A stretch of 64,000 nt of DNA from Streptomyces pyxinicus (GCF_024753135.1 NZ_JANUGP010000025.1:1-64000); one strand, 5' to 3'; counted from the stretch's first letter, positions 52,701 to 60,839 are shown. Program-made: numbers and translations. The notes: a model not told the origin generated them from the sequence alone.

Positions 52701-53998
52701 TGCTGTCCAACGCGGTGAAGTTCACCGAACAGGGCGGGGTGGAACTGCGGGTCGAACCGGCCGCCGACGACGAGGTGCCGGCCGGCGTGGTGCGCGGCGG
52801 CGCGATCGCGGCCTTCCGGGTGAAGGACACCGGCATCGGCATCCCGGAACAGCAACTGGAGACCATCTTCGGCGCGTTCCAGCAGGCCGACGGCACCACC
52901 AGCCGCAAGTACGGCGGCACCGGGCTCGGCCTGTCCATCACGAGGGAGATCGCCCACCTGCTCGGCGGCGCCGTCACCGTCGACAGCATCCCCGGCAAGG
53001 GCAGCACCTTCACCCTCTTCCTGCCGGTCGCCCGGCCGGACTTCGAGGAGGCCCTGGGCAGCCCCCGGATCGCCGCGAAGCCCCCGCGCGAACTGCCCAC
53101 GGGCACCGGCGGGCCCGAGATCACGGCCGGACCGCCGCTGGTCACCGCCAAGCGGCAGCGCGCCCGCCGGCTGCTGGTGGTGGAGGAACGGCCGCGCGGC
53201 CTGCTCACCCTCGTCGCCGAGAGCGTGGTCGGCGACCTCGCGCACGGCCAGCCCGAGGCCGGCGGACCGCCCGTCGACATCATCACCGCGGTCGGCGCCC
53301 AGGAGGCGGCCGGCGCCCTCGCCGCCGAACCCTGCCACTGCGTGGTCGTCGAACTCGGCATGCCCGAGGGGGAGTCGGCCCGCTTCCTGGAGGCGCTGCG
53401 CGGCGACTCCGCCCTCGCCGGCGTCCCCGTCCTGGTGCACGGCACCCAGCGCACCGAGGAGCCGGCCGCCGGCCCGGACGGCACCCTGGAGTACCTGTAC
53501 AGCCTGGACGAACTGCGCGAGCGGATCGCCCTGCACCTGTCCGCCGAGGAGCCCGGCGAGGTGCTCACCCTCGTCCGCAACGAGGAACCCCAGCGGACGG
53601 CACCGCACCTGATCGACGAGCACACCCGGGGCCGTACCGTCCTCGTCGTCGACGACGACGCCCGCAACCTGTTCGCGCTCAGCGGCATCCTCGAACTGCA
53701 CGGCTTCCGCGTCCTGCACGCGGAGAACGGCCGCAAGGGCATCGAGACGCTGGTGAACAACCCCGACATCGAACTCGTCCTGATGGACGTGATGATGCCG
53801 GAGATGGACGGGTACACGGCGACCGCCGAGATCCGCAAGATGCCGCTGTACGCCGACCTCCCGGTCATCGCCGTGACCGCCAAGGCCATGCAGGGCGACC
53901 GGGAGAAGAGCCTCGCCTCCGGCGCCAGCGACTACGTCACGAAACCGGTGGACACCCATGACCTCATCGACTGTGTCCGCCGCTGGCTCCCCGCATGA
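49739..53998 (+). CDS. Soluble hybrid histidine kinase with six tandem HAMP-type repeats
   Basis: A 1419-aa kinase. Residues 59-610 are six 92-residue HAMP-containing units (LSAFADEVTRVAREVGTEGRLGGQ... to INTMVDQ). A GAF domain (about 640-790), coiled coil, HisKA (phospho-His871 in MSHELRTPLNS) and HATPase follow, then a degenerate receiver (about 1140-1265, with Glu in VVVELGMPEG where Asp is expected) and a normal receiver with Asp1350 (LMDVMMPEMDG). No membrane helix exists, so it senses an internal cue. GAGGG precedes ATG 49739; ATG 49646 is an alternative. The phosphatase gene follows directly. Confidence 0.92.
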   Translation: MAGKATGTTDVVPGDHELRRLLAGLTAVRDGDFGTRLPDDATGLMGDIATVFNGMVDQLSVFTSEVTRVAREVGTEGTLGGQAQVPGVSGTWADLTDSVNAMAGNLTTQVRDIAQVATAVAKGDLSQKIDVPARGEILQLKETVNTMVDQLSAFADEVTRVAKEVGTEGRLGGQAQVPGVAGVWRDLTDSVNFMAGNLTAQVRNVAQVTTAVAQGDLSQKITVDARGEILELKSTINTMVDQLSAFADEVTRVAREVGTEGRLGGQADVKGVKGTWRDLTDSVNFMAGNLTAQVRNVAQVATAVAQGDLSQKITVDARGEILELKNTINTMVDQLSAFADEVTRVAREVGTDGRLGGQAQVRGVAGTWKDLTDNVNVMASNLTGQVRSIAQVATAVAKGDLSQKIIVEAEGEVAALADVINTMVDTLSAFADEVTRVAREVGTEGRLGGQAHVPHVAGTWKDLTDNVNSMANNLTGQVRNIAQVTTAVAQGDLSKKIDVDARGEILELKTTINTMVDQLSAFADEVTRVAREVGTEGRLGGQAEVEGVSGTWKRLTENVNELAGNLTRQVRAIADVASAVAEGDLTRSITVDASGEVADLKDNINSMVESLRETTRANLEQDWLKSNLARISGLMQGHRDLPVVAELIMDELVPQVAAQYGAFYLAEDASGGPELRLVGAYGRPENDTRPDRLRFGRSLVGQAARSRRTIAVDELPAGYVTISSGLGHTEPTALLLLPIVFEEQVLGVIELAAVTPFTHVQRDFLQQLVDTIGVNVNTIVANARTDELLQESQRLTSELQSRSAELQARQEELQSSNAELEEKASLLAEQNRDIEAKNLQIEQARQELEARAQQLSLASKYKSEFLANMSHELRTPLNSLLILAQLLAQNPSRNLTPKQVEYAGIIHSAGSDLLQLINDILDLSKVEAGKMDVTPERVPLRQLIEYVEATFQPMTSQKSLDFTITTAPGAPADLLTDDSRLRQILRNLLSNAVKFTEQGGVELRVEPAADDEVPAGVVRGGAIAAFRVKDTGIGIPEQQLETIFGAFQQADGTTSRKYGGTGLGLSITREIAHLLGGAVTVDSIPGKGSTFTLFLPVARPDFEEALGSPRIAAKPPRELPTGTGGPEITAGPPLVTAKRQRARRLLVVEERPRGLLTLVAESVVGDLAHGQPEAGGPPVDIITAVGAQEAAGALAAEPCHCVVVELGMPEGESARFLEALRGDSALAGVPVLVHGTQRTEEPAAGPDGTLEYLYSLDELRERIALHLSAEEPGEVLTLVRNEEPQRTAPHLIDEHTRGRTVLVVDDDARNLFALSGILELHGFRVLHAENGRKGIETLVNNPDIELVLMDVMMPEMDGYTATAEIRKMPLYADLPVIAVTAKAMQGDREKSLASGASDYVTKPVDTHDLIDCVRRWLPA
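49913..51568 (+). repeat. Six tandem 276-bp units encoding HAMP-type repeats
   Basis: The reading frame contains six head-to-tail units of exactly 276 bp. Units 2 and 3 are nearly identical at DNA level over long stretches, showing recent duplication or gene conversion; units 1 and 6 are the most divergent. The boundaries recur at the Met-Val-Asp-(Gln/Thr) / Leu-Ser junction. Confidence 0.93.
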
Positions 53999-54047
53999 GG
54001 ACGCCACGGCCGACCTGCCGGTACCCGGGCGGAGGAGTACGCAACCG

Positions 54048-56429
54048 GTGAACACCCCTGACATCTCCCCGGCATCCACCGGGCAGCCGCCCGACGCGCC
54101 CGGCACCCCGGTCGGGCGGCTCGCGGCCACCGTCGAGCGGCTGCGCCGCGAGGTACGCACCGCCCAGGCCGAGGCCGAGGGCCGGGCGCTGATCGAACTG
54201 GCCAAGGGCATCCTGGTCGAACGCCTGGGCTGCGGCCCGGCCCAGGCCGCCCGCCAGCTCGCCGAACTGGCCGAGCACGCCCAGGTGACCCCGCTGGAGT
54301 TCGCGGTCGACGTCATCAACCAGGCGGCCCGGGACCGGGTCACCGAGGTGACCGAGGCCTTCCTGTCCCTCGCCGCCGACCCGGCCGGGCCGGTGGACGA
54401 GTCGGCCGCCGTACGGCTGCGCGCCGCCGAGAGCGGGGTGCTGGCCGCGAGCGACGCCCAGGCGATGGCCGACTCCCTGCTGGAGCACGCCCTCAGGCCG
54501 CTCGGCGCGGTCGCCGTCGCCATCTGGGCCCTCGGCCCCGACGGCTCGCTGACCCTCGCCGGCAGCGCGGGCTTCCCGCCGGGCGAGGCCGCCCGCTGGC
54601 GCTATGTGCCGCCGGACGTGGCCACCGTCGCCCGGCGCGGCCTGACCCAGCCCGGCGGACAGTGGCTGGCCTCGCTCGCCGCCTCCGGACTGCCCACCCT
54701 GGGCCGCCGGGAGTACGCCGAGGGCGCCCGCATCGCCCTGCCCGCAGGCAGAGGCGGCCGGCTCCACGGCGTCCTGGAGATCGCCTGGCCCAAGCCGGAG
54801 GAGCCGCTGCCGCGCCCGGTGATCCGGCAGGTCGAGGCGCTCGCCGAACTGTGCGCCCACACCCTGGAGACCACGGCGCTGCCGCCCGGCGCCGGACCCG
54901 AGCCCCGGGTGCTGCCCGACGTGGTCGAGCTGATGGACCTGGCGGACGGACTGCACGACCCGGCCCTCGTCCTGGTGCCGCACCTGGACGCGGACGGGCG
55001 GCTCGTGGACTTCCGGATCCAGCACGTCAACAGCCGCTTCCTGGACCCGGCGGGCCGCTCGCGCGCCGTCGTCAGCGGCGCCCTGCTGCTGGAGGCCTAC
55101 CCGATGGCGGCCGGCGCCAGCGAGCTGTTCCAGCGCGTCGAGCGGGTCTACGGCACCGGCGAGCCGTTCCGCGCCCACCGGATGCGGCTCACCGCCCTGG
55201 TCGACGAGGTGCCCCTGTCGGCCATCGCGGACATCAGCATCAGCCGGCACGGCGCCGCGGTGCTGCTGATCTGGCGCATCGAGGACGAGTCCGCCCGCCT
55301 GGCCAGCCTGCTCCAGCACGCCCAGCGGCTCGGCCGGATCGGCGGCTTCGAGGAGAACCTGCTCACCGGCGAGATCACCTGGAACGGCCAGCTCTTCGAC
55401 CTGTACGGCCGCCCCGCCACCAGCACCCCGGTCGCGCTGGAGGAACTGGCCGCGCACGCCCACCCCGACGACGCGGTCTCCATCGGCCGCTTCCTGCGCA
55501 CCCTGGTGCACCACCGCAGGCCCGCGTCCGCCGACTTCCGGCTGCAACGCCCCGACGGCGTGACCCGGCACATGCGCCTGGTCGCCGAACCCGTCCTGGA
55601 CACCGACGGCCAGCTGCTCGTGCTGCGCGGCGCCTACCAGGACATCTCCGCCCAGCACTGGACCGAGGTCGCGCTCGCCGCCACCCGCGACCAGCTCGCC
55701 CACACCGAGCAGCAGGCCGACGAGCGCAACCGGCTGGCCCTGCAGCTCCAGCACGCCATCATGCCGCCCACCCAGGCACCCCTGACCGCGCCCGACCTCC
55801 AGGTGGCGGTGCGCTACCGGCCGGCGGAGACCGAGCACCTGGTCGGCGGCGACTGGTACGACGCCGTCCTGCTGCCCTCCGGCCTGGTCCTGCTCTGCGT
55901 CGGGGACGTCGCCGGGCACGGCATCGAGGCGGCCACCAGCATGGTCGTCCTGCGCAACGCGCTGCGCGGCCTCGCCGTGACCGGAGCGGGCCCGGGGCAG
56001 CTGCTGTCGTGGCTGAACATCGTCGCCCACCATCTGACGGGCGCCGTCACCGCGACCGCCGTCTGCGGCCTGTACGACGGCGAGCGGCGGACCCTGCGCT
56101 GGGCCCGGGCCGGCCATCTGCCACCGGTGCTGGTGCGGGACGCGGAGGCCACCGCCCTGCCCACGCTCAAGGGCCTGCTGCTGGGCGCGCTGCCGGAGGC
56201 GGAGTACGAGGAGACGGAGGTCCAGCTCGCCGTCGGGGACACCCTGCTGATGTACACCGACGGTCTGATCGAACGCCGGGACCGCTCGGTGGAGGAGTCC
56301 CTGTCCCACCTGCTGGAGACGGCGCGCTCGGCGCCCAGGAGGCTGGACCAGCAACTGGACCGGCTGCTCACCTACAGCCGCTCGGACACCGACGACGACA
56401 CCTGCATCGTCGGCATCCGGGTCGGCTGA
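54048..56429 (+). CDS. ANTAR-GAF-PAS-PP2C (SpoIIE-type) phosphatase
   Basis: A 793-aa signalling phosphatase. Domain order: ANTAR-like RNA-binding helix bundle (33-90, GRALIELAKGILVERLGCGPAQAARQ), GAF (about 120-270), one or two PAS domains (about 300-535, IGGFEENLLTGEITWNGQLFDLYG), coiled coil and PP2C (about 575-793, with GGDWYDAV, VGDVAGHG, YTDGLIE). GTG at 54048 has GGAGGAG ten bases upstream; ATG at 53958 would overlap the kinase gene but lacks a ribosome-binding site. It is placed between the kinase and an RsbW-like ATPase, so it probably acts on an RsbV-like antagonist. Confidence 0.88.
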   Translation: MNTPDISPASTGQPPDAPGTPVGRLAATVERLRREVRTAQAEAEGRALIELAKGILVERLGCGPAQAARQLAELAEHAQVTPLEFAVDVINQAARDRVTEVTEAFLSLAADPAGPVDESAAVRLRAAESGVLAASDAQAMADSLLEHALRPLGAVAVAIWALGPDGSLTLAGSAGFPPGEAARWRYVPPDVATVARRGLTQPGGQWLASLAASGLPTLGRREYAEGARIALPAGRGGRLHGVLEIAWPKPEEPLPRPVIRQVEALAELCAHTLETTALPPGAGPEPRVLPDVVELMDLADGLHDPALVLVPHLDADGRLVDFRIQHVNSRFLDPAGRSRAVVSGALLLEAYPMAAGASELFQRVERVYGTGEPFRAHRMRLTALVDEVPLSAIADISISRHGAAVLLIWRIEDESARLASLLQHAQRLGRIGGFEENLLTGEITWNGQLFDLYGRPATSTPVALEELAAHAHPDDAVSIGRFLRTLVHHRRPASADFRLQRPDGVTRHMRLVAEPVLDTDGQLLVLRGAYQDISAQHWTEVALAATRDQLAHTEQQADERNRLALQLQHAIMPPTQAPLTAPDLQVAVRYRPAETEHLVGGDWYDAVLLPSGLVLLCVGDVAGHGIEAATSMVVLRNALRGLAVTGAGPGQLLSWLNIVAHHLTGAVTATAVCGLYDGERRTLRWARAGHLPPVLVRDAEATALPTLKGLLLGALPEAEYEETEVQLAVGDTLLMYTDGLIERRDRSVEESLSHLLETARSAPRRLDQQLDRLLTYSRSDTDDDTCIVGIRVG

Positions 56430-56447
56430 GACGCGCGGTCCCGGTCC

Positions 56448-56897
56448 TCAGCCGGCCGGCGCGCCGGTCAGCGGCACGGTGGCGGTGACCCGCTTGCCCT
56501 GTGGCAGCGGGATCACCTCCAGCTCGGTGGCGAGCATCGTCACCAGGTGCAGGCCGTGCCCGCCGACCCGCCGGGGGTCGGGCGGGCGCCGCAGGGGCGG
56601 CTCGGCGCTGGTGTCGGTCACGCTGATGCGCACCGCGGAGCCGTCCGGCGTCACTTCCAGCCGCAGCCCGCACGGCCCGGGGGCATGCTTGGCCGCGTTG
56701 GTGACGAGTTCGCTGACGGTGAGCTGGGCATCCTGCACCGAGCGACGGTCCGGCGCCGGACGCGCGCGGGAGAGCAGGGCCGCCACGGCGTCTCTCGCGT
56801 CCCCGATACCGGTCACGCCGGTGTCCCAGGTGCGGCTGTAGCGCAGCGCCGGGGGACGGTGCGGTGCCGTCGCCTGCTTGGTGAGCGGGATGTCCAT
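56448..56897 (-). CDS. RsbW-like ATP-binding protein (anti-sigma kinase fold)
   Basis: A 149-aa GHKL ATPase of the RsbW/SpoIIAB type. The N box is VSELVTNAAKHAPG and the G boxes lie around RRVGGHGLHLVTMLA. Such proteins bind a sigma factor or phosphorylate an anti-anti-sigma factor; many Streptomyces copies have unknown partners. It is convergent with the phosphatase gene (18-base gap), which is the natural counter-enzyme. No sigma or RsbV gene is adjacent. Confidence 0.88.
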   Translation of the reverse strand: MDIPLTKQATAPHRPPALRYSRTWDTGVTGIGDARDAVAALLSRARPAPDRRSVQDAQLTVSELVTNAAKHAPGPCGLRLEVTPDGSAVRISVTDTSAEPPLRRPPDPRRVGGHGLHLVTMLATELEVIPLPQGKRVTATVPLTGAPAG

Positions 56898-57094
56898 ACC
56901 TCGTGCCCTTTTCCTCCGGGGTCAGGGTCCCTTCCTGTGCACACGGGGGGTTCGTGGCCGTCCTCGCTCCGGCTACCCCCTGGACCGTCGATCAAGGGGA
57001 CGTCCGCGAGGATTCCTCCGGTTGCACGGGAACTCGAACCGGCGGTACGGGGTCCGGCGGCGGTGCGCCGCGCGATGTCGCCCGTACACAGCGG

Positions 57095-57139
57095 AACGGG
57101 TCCGGGAAATCAGCTTCCGCTGCATTTCCCGGACCCGTT
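57095..57139 (-). terminator. 16-bp hairpin after csbD-like gene
   Basis: Arms 57095-57110 and 57124-57139 are exact complements around a 13-base loop. It lies 18 bases past the CsbD stop on the minus strand and isolates it from the RsbW-like gene. Confidence 0.85.
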
Positions 57140-57157
57140 CGCAATCCGGCGGACAAT

Positions 57158-57331
57158 TCAGTGCTTGAAGGTGTCCTTGGCCTTCTCCTTGGCCTGGCGG
57201 GCGTCACCGCGCGCGCCTTCCATACGGCCCTCGGCCTCCATGCGCTCATTTCCTACGGTGCGGCCCGCGGCCTCCTTGGCCTTGCCCTTGGCCTGCTCCA
57301 CCTTGCCCTTGGCCTTCTGGTCGCCTGCCAT
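57158..57331 (-). CDS. CsbD-family small stress protein, 57 aa
   Basis: The protein reads MAGDQKAKGKVEQAKGKAKE at its start and continues AAGRTVGNERMEAEG to a Lys-rich end, DTFKH. The G-K-x-x-x-A-K-G-K-x-K-E-A-A-G pattern is diagnostic of CsbD, a hydrophilic, helical, general-stress (sigma-B-type) protein of unknown mechanism. The gene is short and precedes a strong terminator. Being adjacent to a partner-switching block, it may belong to the stress regulon that block controls; this is inference. Confidence 0.88.
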   Translation of the reverse strand: MAGDQKAKGKVEQAKGKAKEAAGRTVGNERMEAEGRMEGARGDARQAKEKAKDTFKH

Positions 57332-57337
57332 CGGGTT

Positions 57338-58095
57338 TCACATCCCAACGTCGTCGTGGTCATCGTTCCACCATTCGACTTGCCGTCCTCGCGCCGCCCA
57401 AACGCAGTGGCGGAAATGACTCCGGGAAGAGCGGGCCCGCCTCACGTCAGCCGACGGGTCGTCCGGGTAGCGGCCCCGGGCGATGGAATTCTCCCGTGTG
57501 TCGAACGAGTAGGGGTGCCCGGTGCGGGCGTCGGCGCCGACGAGCCCGCCGTCGGCCAGCATCGAGGCGTACTCGGCGCTCCGGGAATCGACGTTGAGGT
57601 CACCCGCGAGCAGTACCTCCTCGTCCGCCGGGATGTTCTTCGCGTCGAGGAAGGCGTCGATCGCCTTGAACTGCCGGCTGCGGTCCCGCGCCGCCTCGCC
57701 CGCGGCGCACCCCGAGTCGGTGGACTGCGTGTGCGTGCCGACGACGTGCACCTTGACGCCGCCGACGTTCAGCACGACGTAGGCGAACCCCTTGTTCGAC
57801 CACCAGTCCGAGCCGCACGCGTCCTGGTAGACGTACTGCTCCTGGTGCACGATCGGCCACTTGCTCAGCACGGTGACCCCGCCGTCCTCCGGCGTGGTCG
57901 ACGCGTACGCCCCACCGGTCGCGTCCCAGCCGGTGCGACCGCGCCCCACCAACGGCGTCTGGTACGGGTACCGGTCCGCCTTCGGTATCTCGGCGGCCCG
58001 GGGCTCCGGCTCATCAGGAACGTGTTGTACGTCAGTACCCTGAGCGCCGGCGTGGGAAGGGCGAGTGCCGCGGCGGGCAGGGCGACGGCGGGCAC
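57338..58095 (-). pseudogene. Decayed sphingomyelinase C-like endonuclease/exonuclease/phosphatase
   Basis: Fragments of a secreted sphingomyelin phosphodiesterase remain. In one frame (58095 to about 58010) a signal-like stretch leads to ALRVLTYNTFLMS. A deletion with frameshift removes the following segment, which holds the metal-binding Glu (normally in VLQEAFD), and homology resumes in another frame at DRYPYQTPLVGRGRTGWDATGGAY, continuing through VVGTHTQSTDSGC and LLAGDLNVDSRSAEYASMLADGG to RYPDDPSADV (about 57443). Beyond this the C-terminus with the catalytic His is lost. It cannot encode a working enzyme. Confidence 0.82.
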
Positions 58096-58387
58096 GGCGG
58101 CCGCGAGGGCGCGGAGTGGCGCCGCACATCAAACCATCCGGGATTACCCGCAGGTAACACCGAGGAGCGCCCAGGGGAGGGGGAGGGGAAGAGAAGCGGA
58201 GGCCCGAAGACTCCCCCAGCACTTGGCCGAACCGGGGGAGCCCCGCACCGTCGGCCCCGCAGGTCCGGCGGTCCGTCTCGCGGGGCGGGCCCGCTGACCG
58301 TCGAGTACCACGGCACCGCCGGATCGCACCTACGGGATCCGCCCGGTGGGTTCCCGGGCAGGCGCCGGACGCCGGTGCGGGGCGGTC

Positions 58388-58461
58388 GGGGTGTCCCGTA
58401 CGGGCAGCCGAGTGACGGGTCTGGCGGCCAGGGGTCTCCCGTAGGGGCGGCCGAGTGACGG
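58388..58461. repeat. Imperfect 31-bp direct repeat, period 43 bp
   Basis: 58388-58418 and 58431-58461 match at 28 of 31 positions (core GCCGAGTGACGG identical). They lie in the non-coding 250-base stretch between the sphingomyelinase remnant and dedA. No function is evident. Confidence 0.65.
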
Positions 58462-58474
58462 TCCGCGGCCGGGG

Positions 58475-59095
58475 TCAGCGCTCGTGGCGGCGCCGCAGCA
58501 GGTGCCGGGTCACGAGGGCGGCCAGGAGGGCGGCCACGGATGCGACGACGTAGAGCTGGTAGTGCTTGATCTCGTCGTAGACGGTCGTGATGTGGTCGCC
58601 CGCCAGATAGGCCAGCGTCGCCCAGACGCCGACCCACAGGGCGGCGCCGAGGGCGTTGAAGGCGAGGAAGCGGCGCCAGCGCATGCCCGAGGTGCCGGCG
58701 ATGATGCCGTTGGCCTGGCGCAGCCCCTCCACGAACCGGGCCACGGTGACGATCTTGCCGCCGTGCCGGCCGAAGAACGCCTCGGCCGCCGCGAACCGCT
58801 TCGGCGTCAGGAAGACGTACCGGCCCCAGCGGTGCACGAAGGCGCGCCCGCCGGCCCGGCCGACCAGATAGCCGATGTTGTCGCCGACGACCGCCGCGGC
58901 GAACGCGACGGCCGCCACGGCCACGATGTCCAGCCGTCCCGCGCCCGCGTACACCCCGGCCGCGAGCAGGATCGTCTCGCCGGGCGCGGGCACCCCGAAG
59001 TCCTCGACGAGGACCACGGCACCCACGGCCCAGTAGCCGTAGTGGCCGAGCAGCGGCGCCAAGTGCTCCAGCGGTCCCGGCAGCGGAGTGGACAT
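58475..59095 (-). CDS. DedA-family membrane protein
   Basis: A 206-aa membrane protein of the DedA/SNARE-associated family, now regarded as phospholipid (undecaprenyl phosphate or phosphatidylethanolamine) flippases. The family pattern is clear: GVPAPGETILLAAG, GDNIGYLVGRAGGR, FFGRHGGKIVTVARFVEGLRQANGIIAG, and a conserved Gly-rich helix. About four helices plus re-entrant loops are predicted. It is co-directional with the antiporter genes upstream (23-base gap), so it may be part of that transcript. Confidence 0.92.
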   Translation of the reverse strand: MSTPLPGPLEHLAPLLGHYGYWAVGAVVLVEDFGVPAPGETILLAAGVYAGAGRLDIVAVAAVAFAAAVVGDNIGYLVGRAGGRAFVHRWGRYVFLTPKRFAAAEAFFGRHGGKIVTVARFVEGLRQANGIIAGTSGMRWRRFLAFNALGAALWVGVWATLAYLAGDHITTVYDEIKHYQLYVVASVAALLAALVTRHLLRRRHER

Positions 59096-59118
59096 GCCCC
59101 CACGGTACGGCGGCCGGA

Positions 59119-60348
59119 TCAGGGCAGGCCGACCGTGTCCTCCTCGCGCAGCACGGCCTCACCGTCGCCGGCCGGTACGGCCCGACGGGTACGCCGGCCG
59201 GTCAGGCGCCGCGCGAGCGGCTCGGTGTAGCGGGCGGTGAGCGGGCCGAGAACGACCAGGATCAGCACGTACGCCGTGGCCAGCGGACCGAGGTCGGAGT
59301 CGACGCCGGAGGTGACGGCGAGCCCGGCGATGACGATGGAGAACTCGCCGCGCGCCACCAGGGTGCCGCCGGCCCGCCAGCGGCCCTTGGCCGAGATCCC
59401 GGCGCGGCGGGCCGCCCAGTAACCGGTGGCGATCTTGGTGAGCGCGGTGACGACGGCCAGCGCCAGCGCGGGCAGCAGGACCGGCGGGATGCTCGCGGGG
59501 TCGGTGTGCAGCCCGAAGAAGACGAAGAACACCGCCGCGAACAGGTCGCGCAGCGGGGCCAGCAGGTTGTGGGCGCCCTCGGCGACCTCCCCGGACAGCG
59601 CGATGCCGACCAGGAACGCGCCGACCGCCGCCGACACCTGGAGCTGCTGCGCGACCCCGGCGACCAGCAGGGTCAGGCCGAGCACCACCAGCAGCAGCTT
59701 CTCGGGGTCGTCGGAGGAGACGAAGCGGGAGATGTGGCGGCCGTAGCGCACCGCCAGCAGCAGGACCAGGCCGGCCACGCCGAGCGCGATGGCCAGCGTG
59801 ACGCTGCCGGCGGCGAGCCCGGTCCCGGCCAGCAGTGCCGTGACGACCGGCAGGTAGACCGCCATCGACAGGTCCTCCAGCACCAGGATGCTGAGGATCA
59901 CCGGGGTCTCGCGGTTGCCGATCCGGCCGAGGTCGCCGAGCACCTTGGCGATGACACCGGAGGAGGAGATCCAGGTGATGCCGGCCAGGACGACGGCCGC
60001 GATCGGCCCCCAGCCCAGCAGCAGCGCCGCCACGGCACCGGGCAGCGCGTTGAGGGTGGCGTCGACGATGCCGGCCGGGTACTGCGTCCTGAGGTTGGAG
60101 ACCAGGTCGCTGGCCGTGTACTCCAGGCCCAGCATGAGCAGCAGCAGGACGACGCCGATCTCGGCGCCGATCGCGACGAACTCCTCGCTGGCGCCGAGCG
60201 GCAGCAGCCCGCCCTCGCCGAAGGCCAGGCCGGCGAGCAGATACAGCGGGATGGGGGAGAAGCTCAGCCGGGCGGCGAGCCGGCCCAGCAGGCCGAGGCC
60301 CAGGATGATGGCGCCGAACTCGATGAGGAAGACTGCGGAGGAATGCAT
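59119..60348 (-). CDS. CPA2-type K+/H+ antiporter, KhtU-like
   Basis: A 409-aa transporter with about 12 helices of the KefB/KhtU type (LGLLGRLAARLSFSPIPLYLLAGLAFGEGG, LMLGLEYTASDLV, AGITWISSSGVIAKVLGDLG, GIALSGEVAEGAHNLLAPLRDLFAAVFFVFFG). It exports K+ in exchange for H+. No C-terminal RCK domain is attached; the regulatory function is in the gene just before it, whose stop overlaps a possible GTG start (60357). ATG 60348, with GGGAG upstream, is preferred. Confidence 0.9.
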   Translation of the reverse strand: MHSSAVFLIEFGAIILGLGLLGRLAARLSFSPIPLYLLAGLAFGEGGLLPLGASEEFVAIGAEIGVVLLLLMLGLEYTASDLVSNLRTQYPAGIVDATLNALPGAVAALLLGWGPIAAVVLAGITWISSSGVIAKVLGDLGRIGNRETPVILSILVLEDLSMAVYLPVVTALLAGTGLAAGSVTLAIALGVAGLVLLLAVRYGRHISRFVSSDDPEKLLLVVLGLTLLVAGVAQQLQVSAAVGAFLVGIALSGEVAEGAHNLLAPLRDLFAAVFFVFFGLHTDPASIPPVLLPALALAVVTALTKIATGYWAARRAGISAKGRWRAGGTLVARGEFSIVIAGLAVTSGVDSDLGPLATAYVLILVVLGPLTARYTEPLARRLTGRRTRRAVPAGDGEAVLREEDTVGLP

Positions 60349-60353
60349 CCGCG

Positions 60354-60839
60354 TCACTCCCGGCCGAGTATCGCGGCGGCGGCGTCGACGCCCTCGCGGG
60401 TGCCGATCACGATGAGGGTGTCCCCGCCGGCCAGCCGGAAGTCGGGGCCGGGGGACGGGATGGCTTCCGCCCGGCGCAGCACGGCCACGATGGACACGCC
60501 CGTCTCGGTGCGCATCCGGGTCTCTCCGAGCAGCCGGCCGTTCCAGTGGGAGGCCGCGGACAGCTTGATCCGCTCGGCGACCAGGCCCAGTTCCGTCGTG
60601 GACAGCAGGGTGGGACTGTGGTGCGTCGGCTTGAGCACGTCTACCAGCGCCTCCGCCTCCCCGCCGGTGAGCCGCAGCGACAGCGCGCAGGCGTCGGGGT
60701 CGTCGCCCCGGTAGGCGCTGAGGGTGCGTGACCCGTCCCGGTGCGCCACCACCGACAGACGGCGGTCCTCGCGCGTGGTGAGGTCGTAACGGACGCCGAT
60801 CCCCGGCAACGGCGTACTACTCGTGCGCACGGCACCCAT
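60354..60839 (-). CDS. TrkA-C domain regulator, KhtT-like
   Basis: A 161-aa cytoplasmic protein that ends in an RCK-C/TrkA-C domain (TGVSIVAVLRRAEAIPSPGPDFRLAGGDTLIVIGTREG). This matches KhtT, the subunit that gates KhtU in response to pH and nucleotides such as c-di-AMP. The N-terminal half (PLPGIGVRYDLTTREDRRLSVVAHRDG) is also typical of KhtT. It forms an operon with the antiporter gene, whose start lies next to or over its stop. Confidence 0.9.
   Translation of the reverse strand: MGAVRTSSTPLPGIGVRYDLTTREDRRLSVVAHRDGSRTLSAYRGDDPDACALSLRLTGGEAEALVDVLKPTHHSPTLLSTTELGLVAERIKLSAASHWNGRLLGETRMRTETGVSIVAVLRRAEAIPSPGPDFRLAGGDTLIVIGTREGVDAAAAILGRE

Noticed and set aside
49667..54523. About 1600-codon open frame antisense to the hybrid kinase
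   Set aside because: It follows the kinase repeats on the opposite strand, gives low-complexity Val/Gly/Asp/His sequence, and has no ribosome-binding site or domain.
57338..58222. Calling the 294-codon frame an intact endonuclease/phosphatase
   Set aside because: It lacks the N-terminal metal-binding segment and the C-terminal catalytic His, and the true N-terminus lies in another frame; called a pseudogene.
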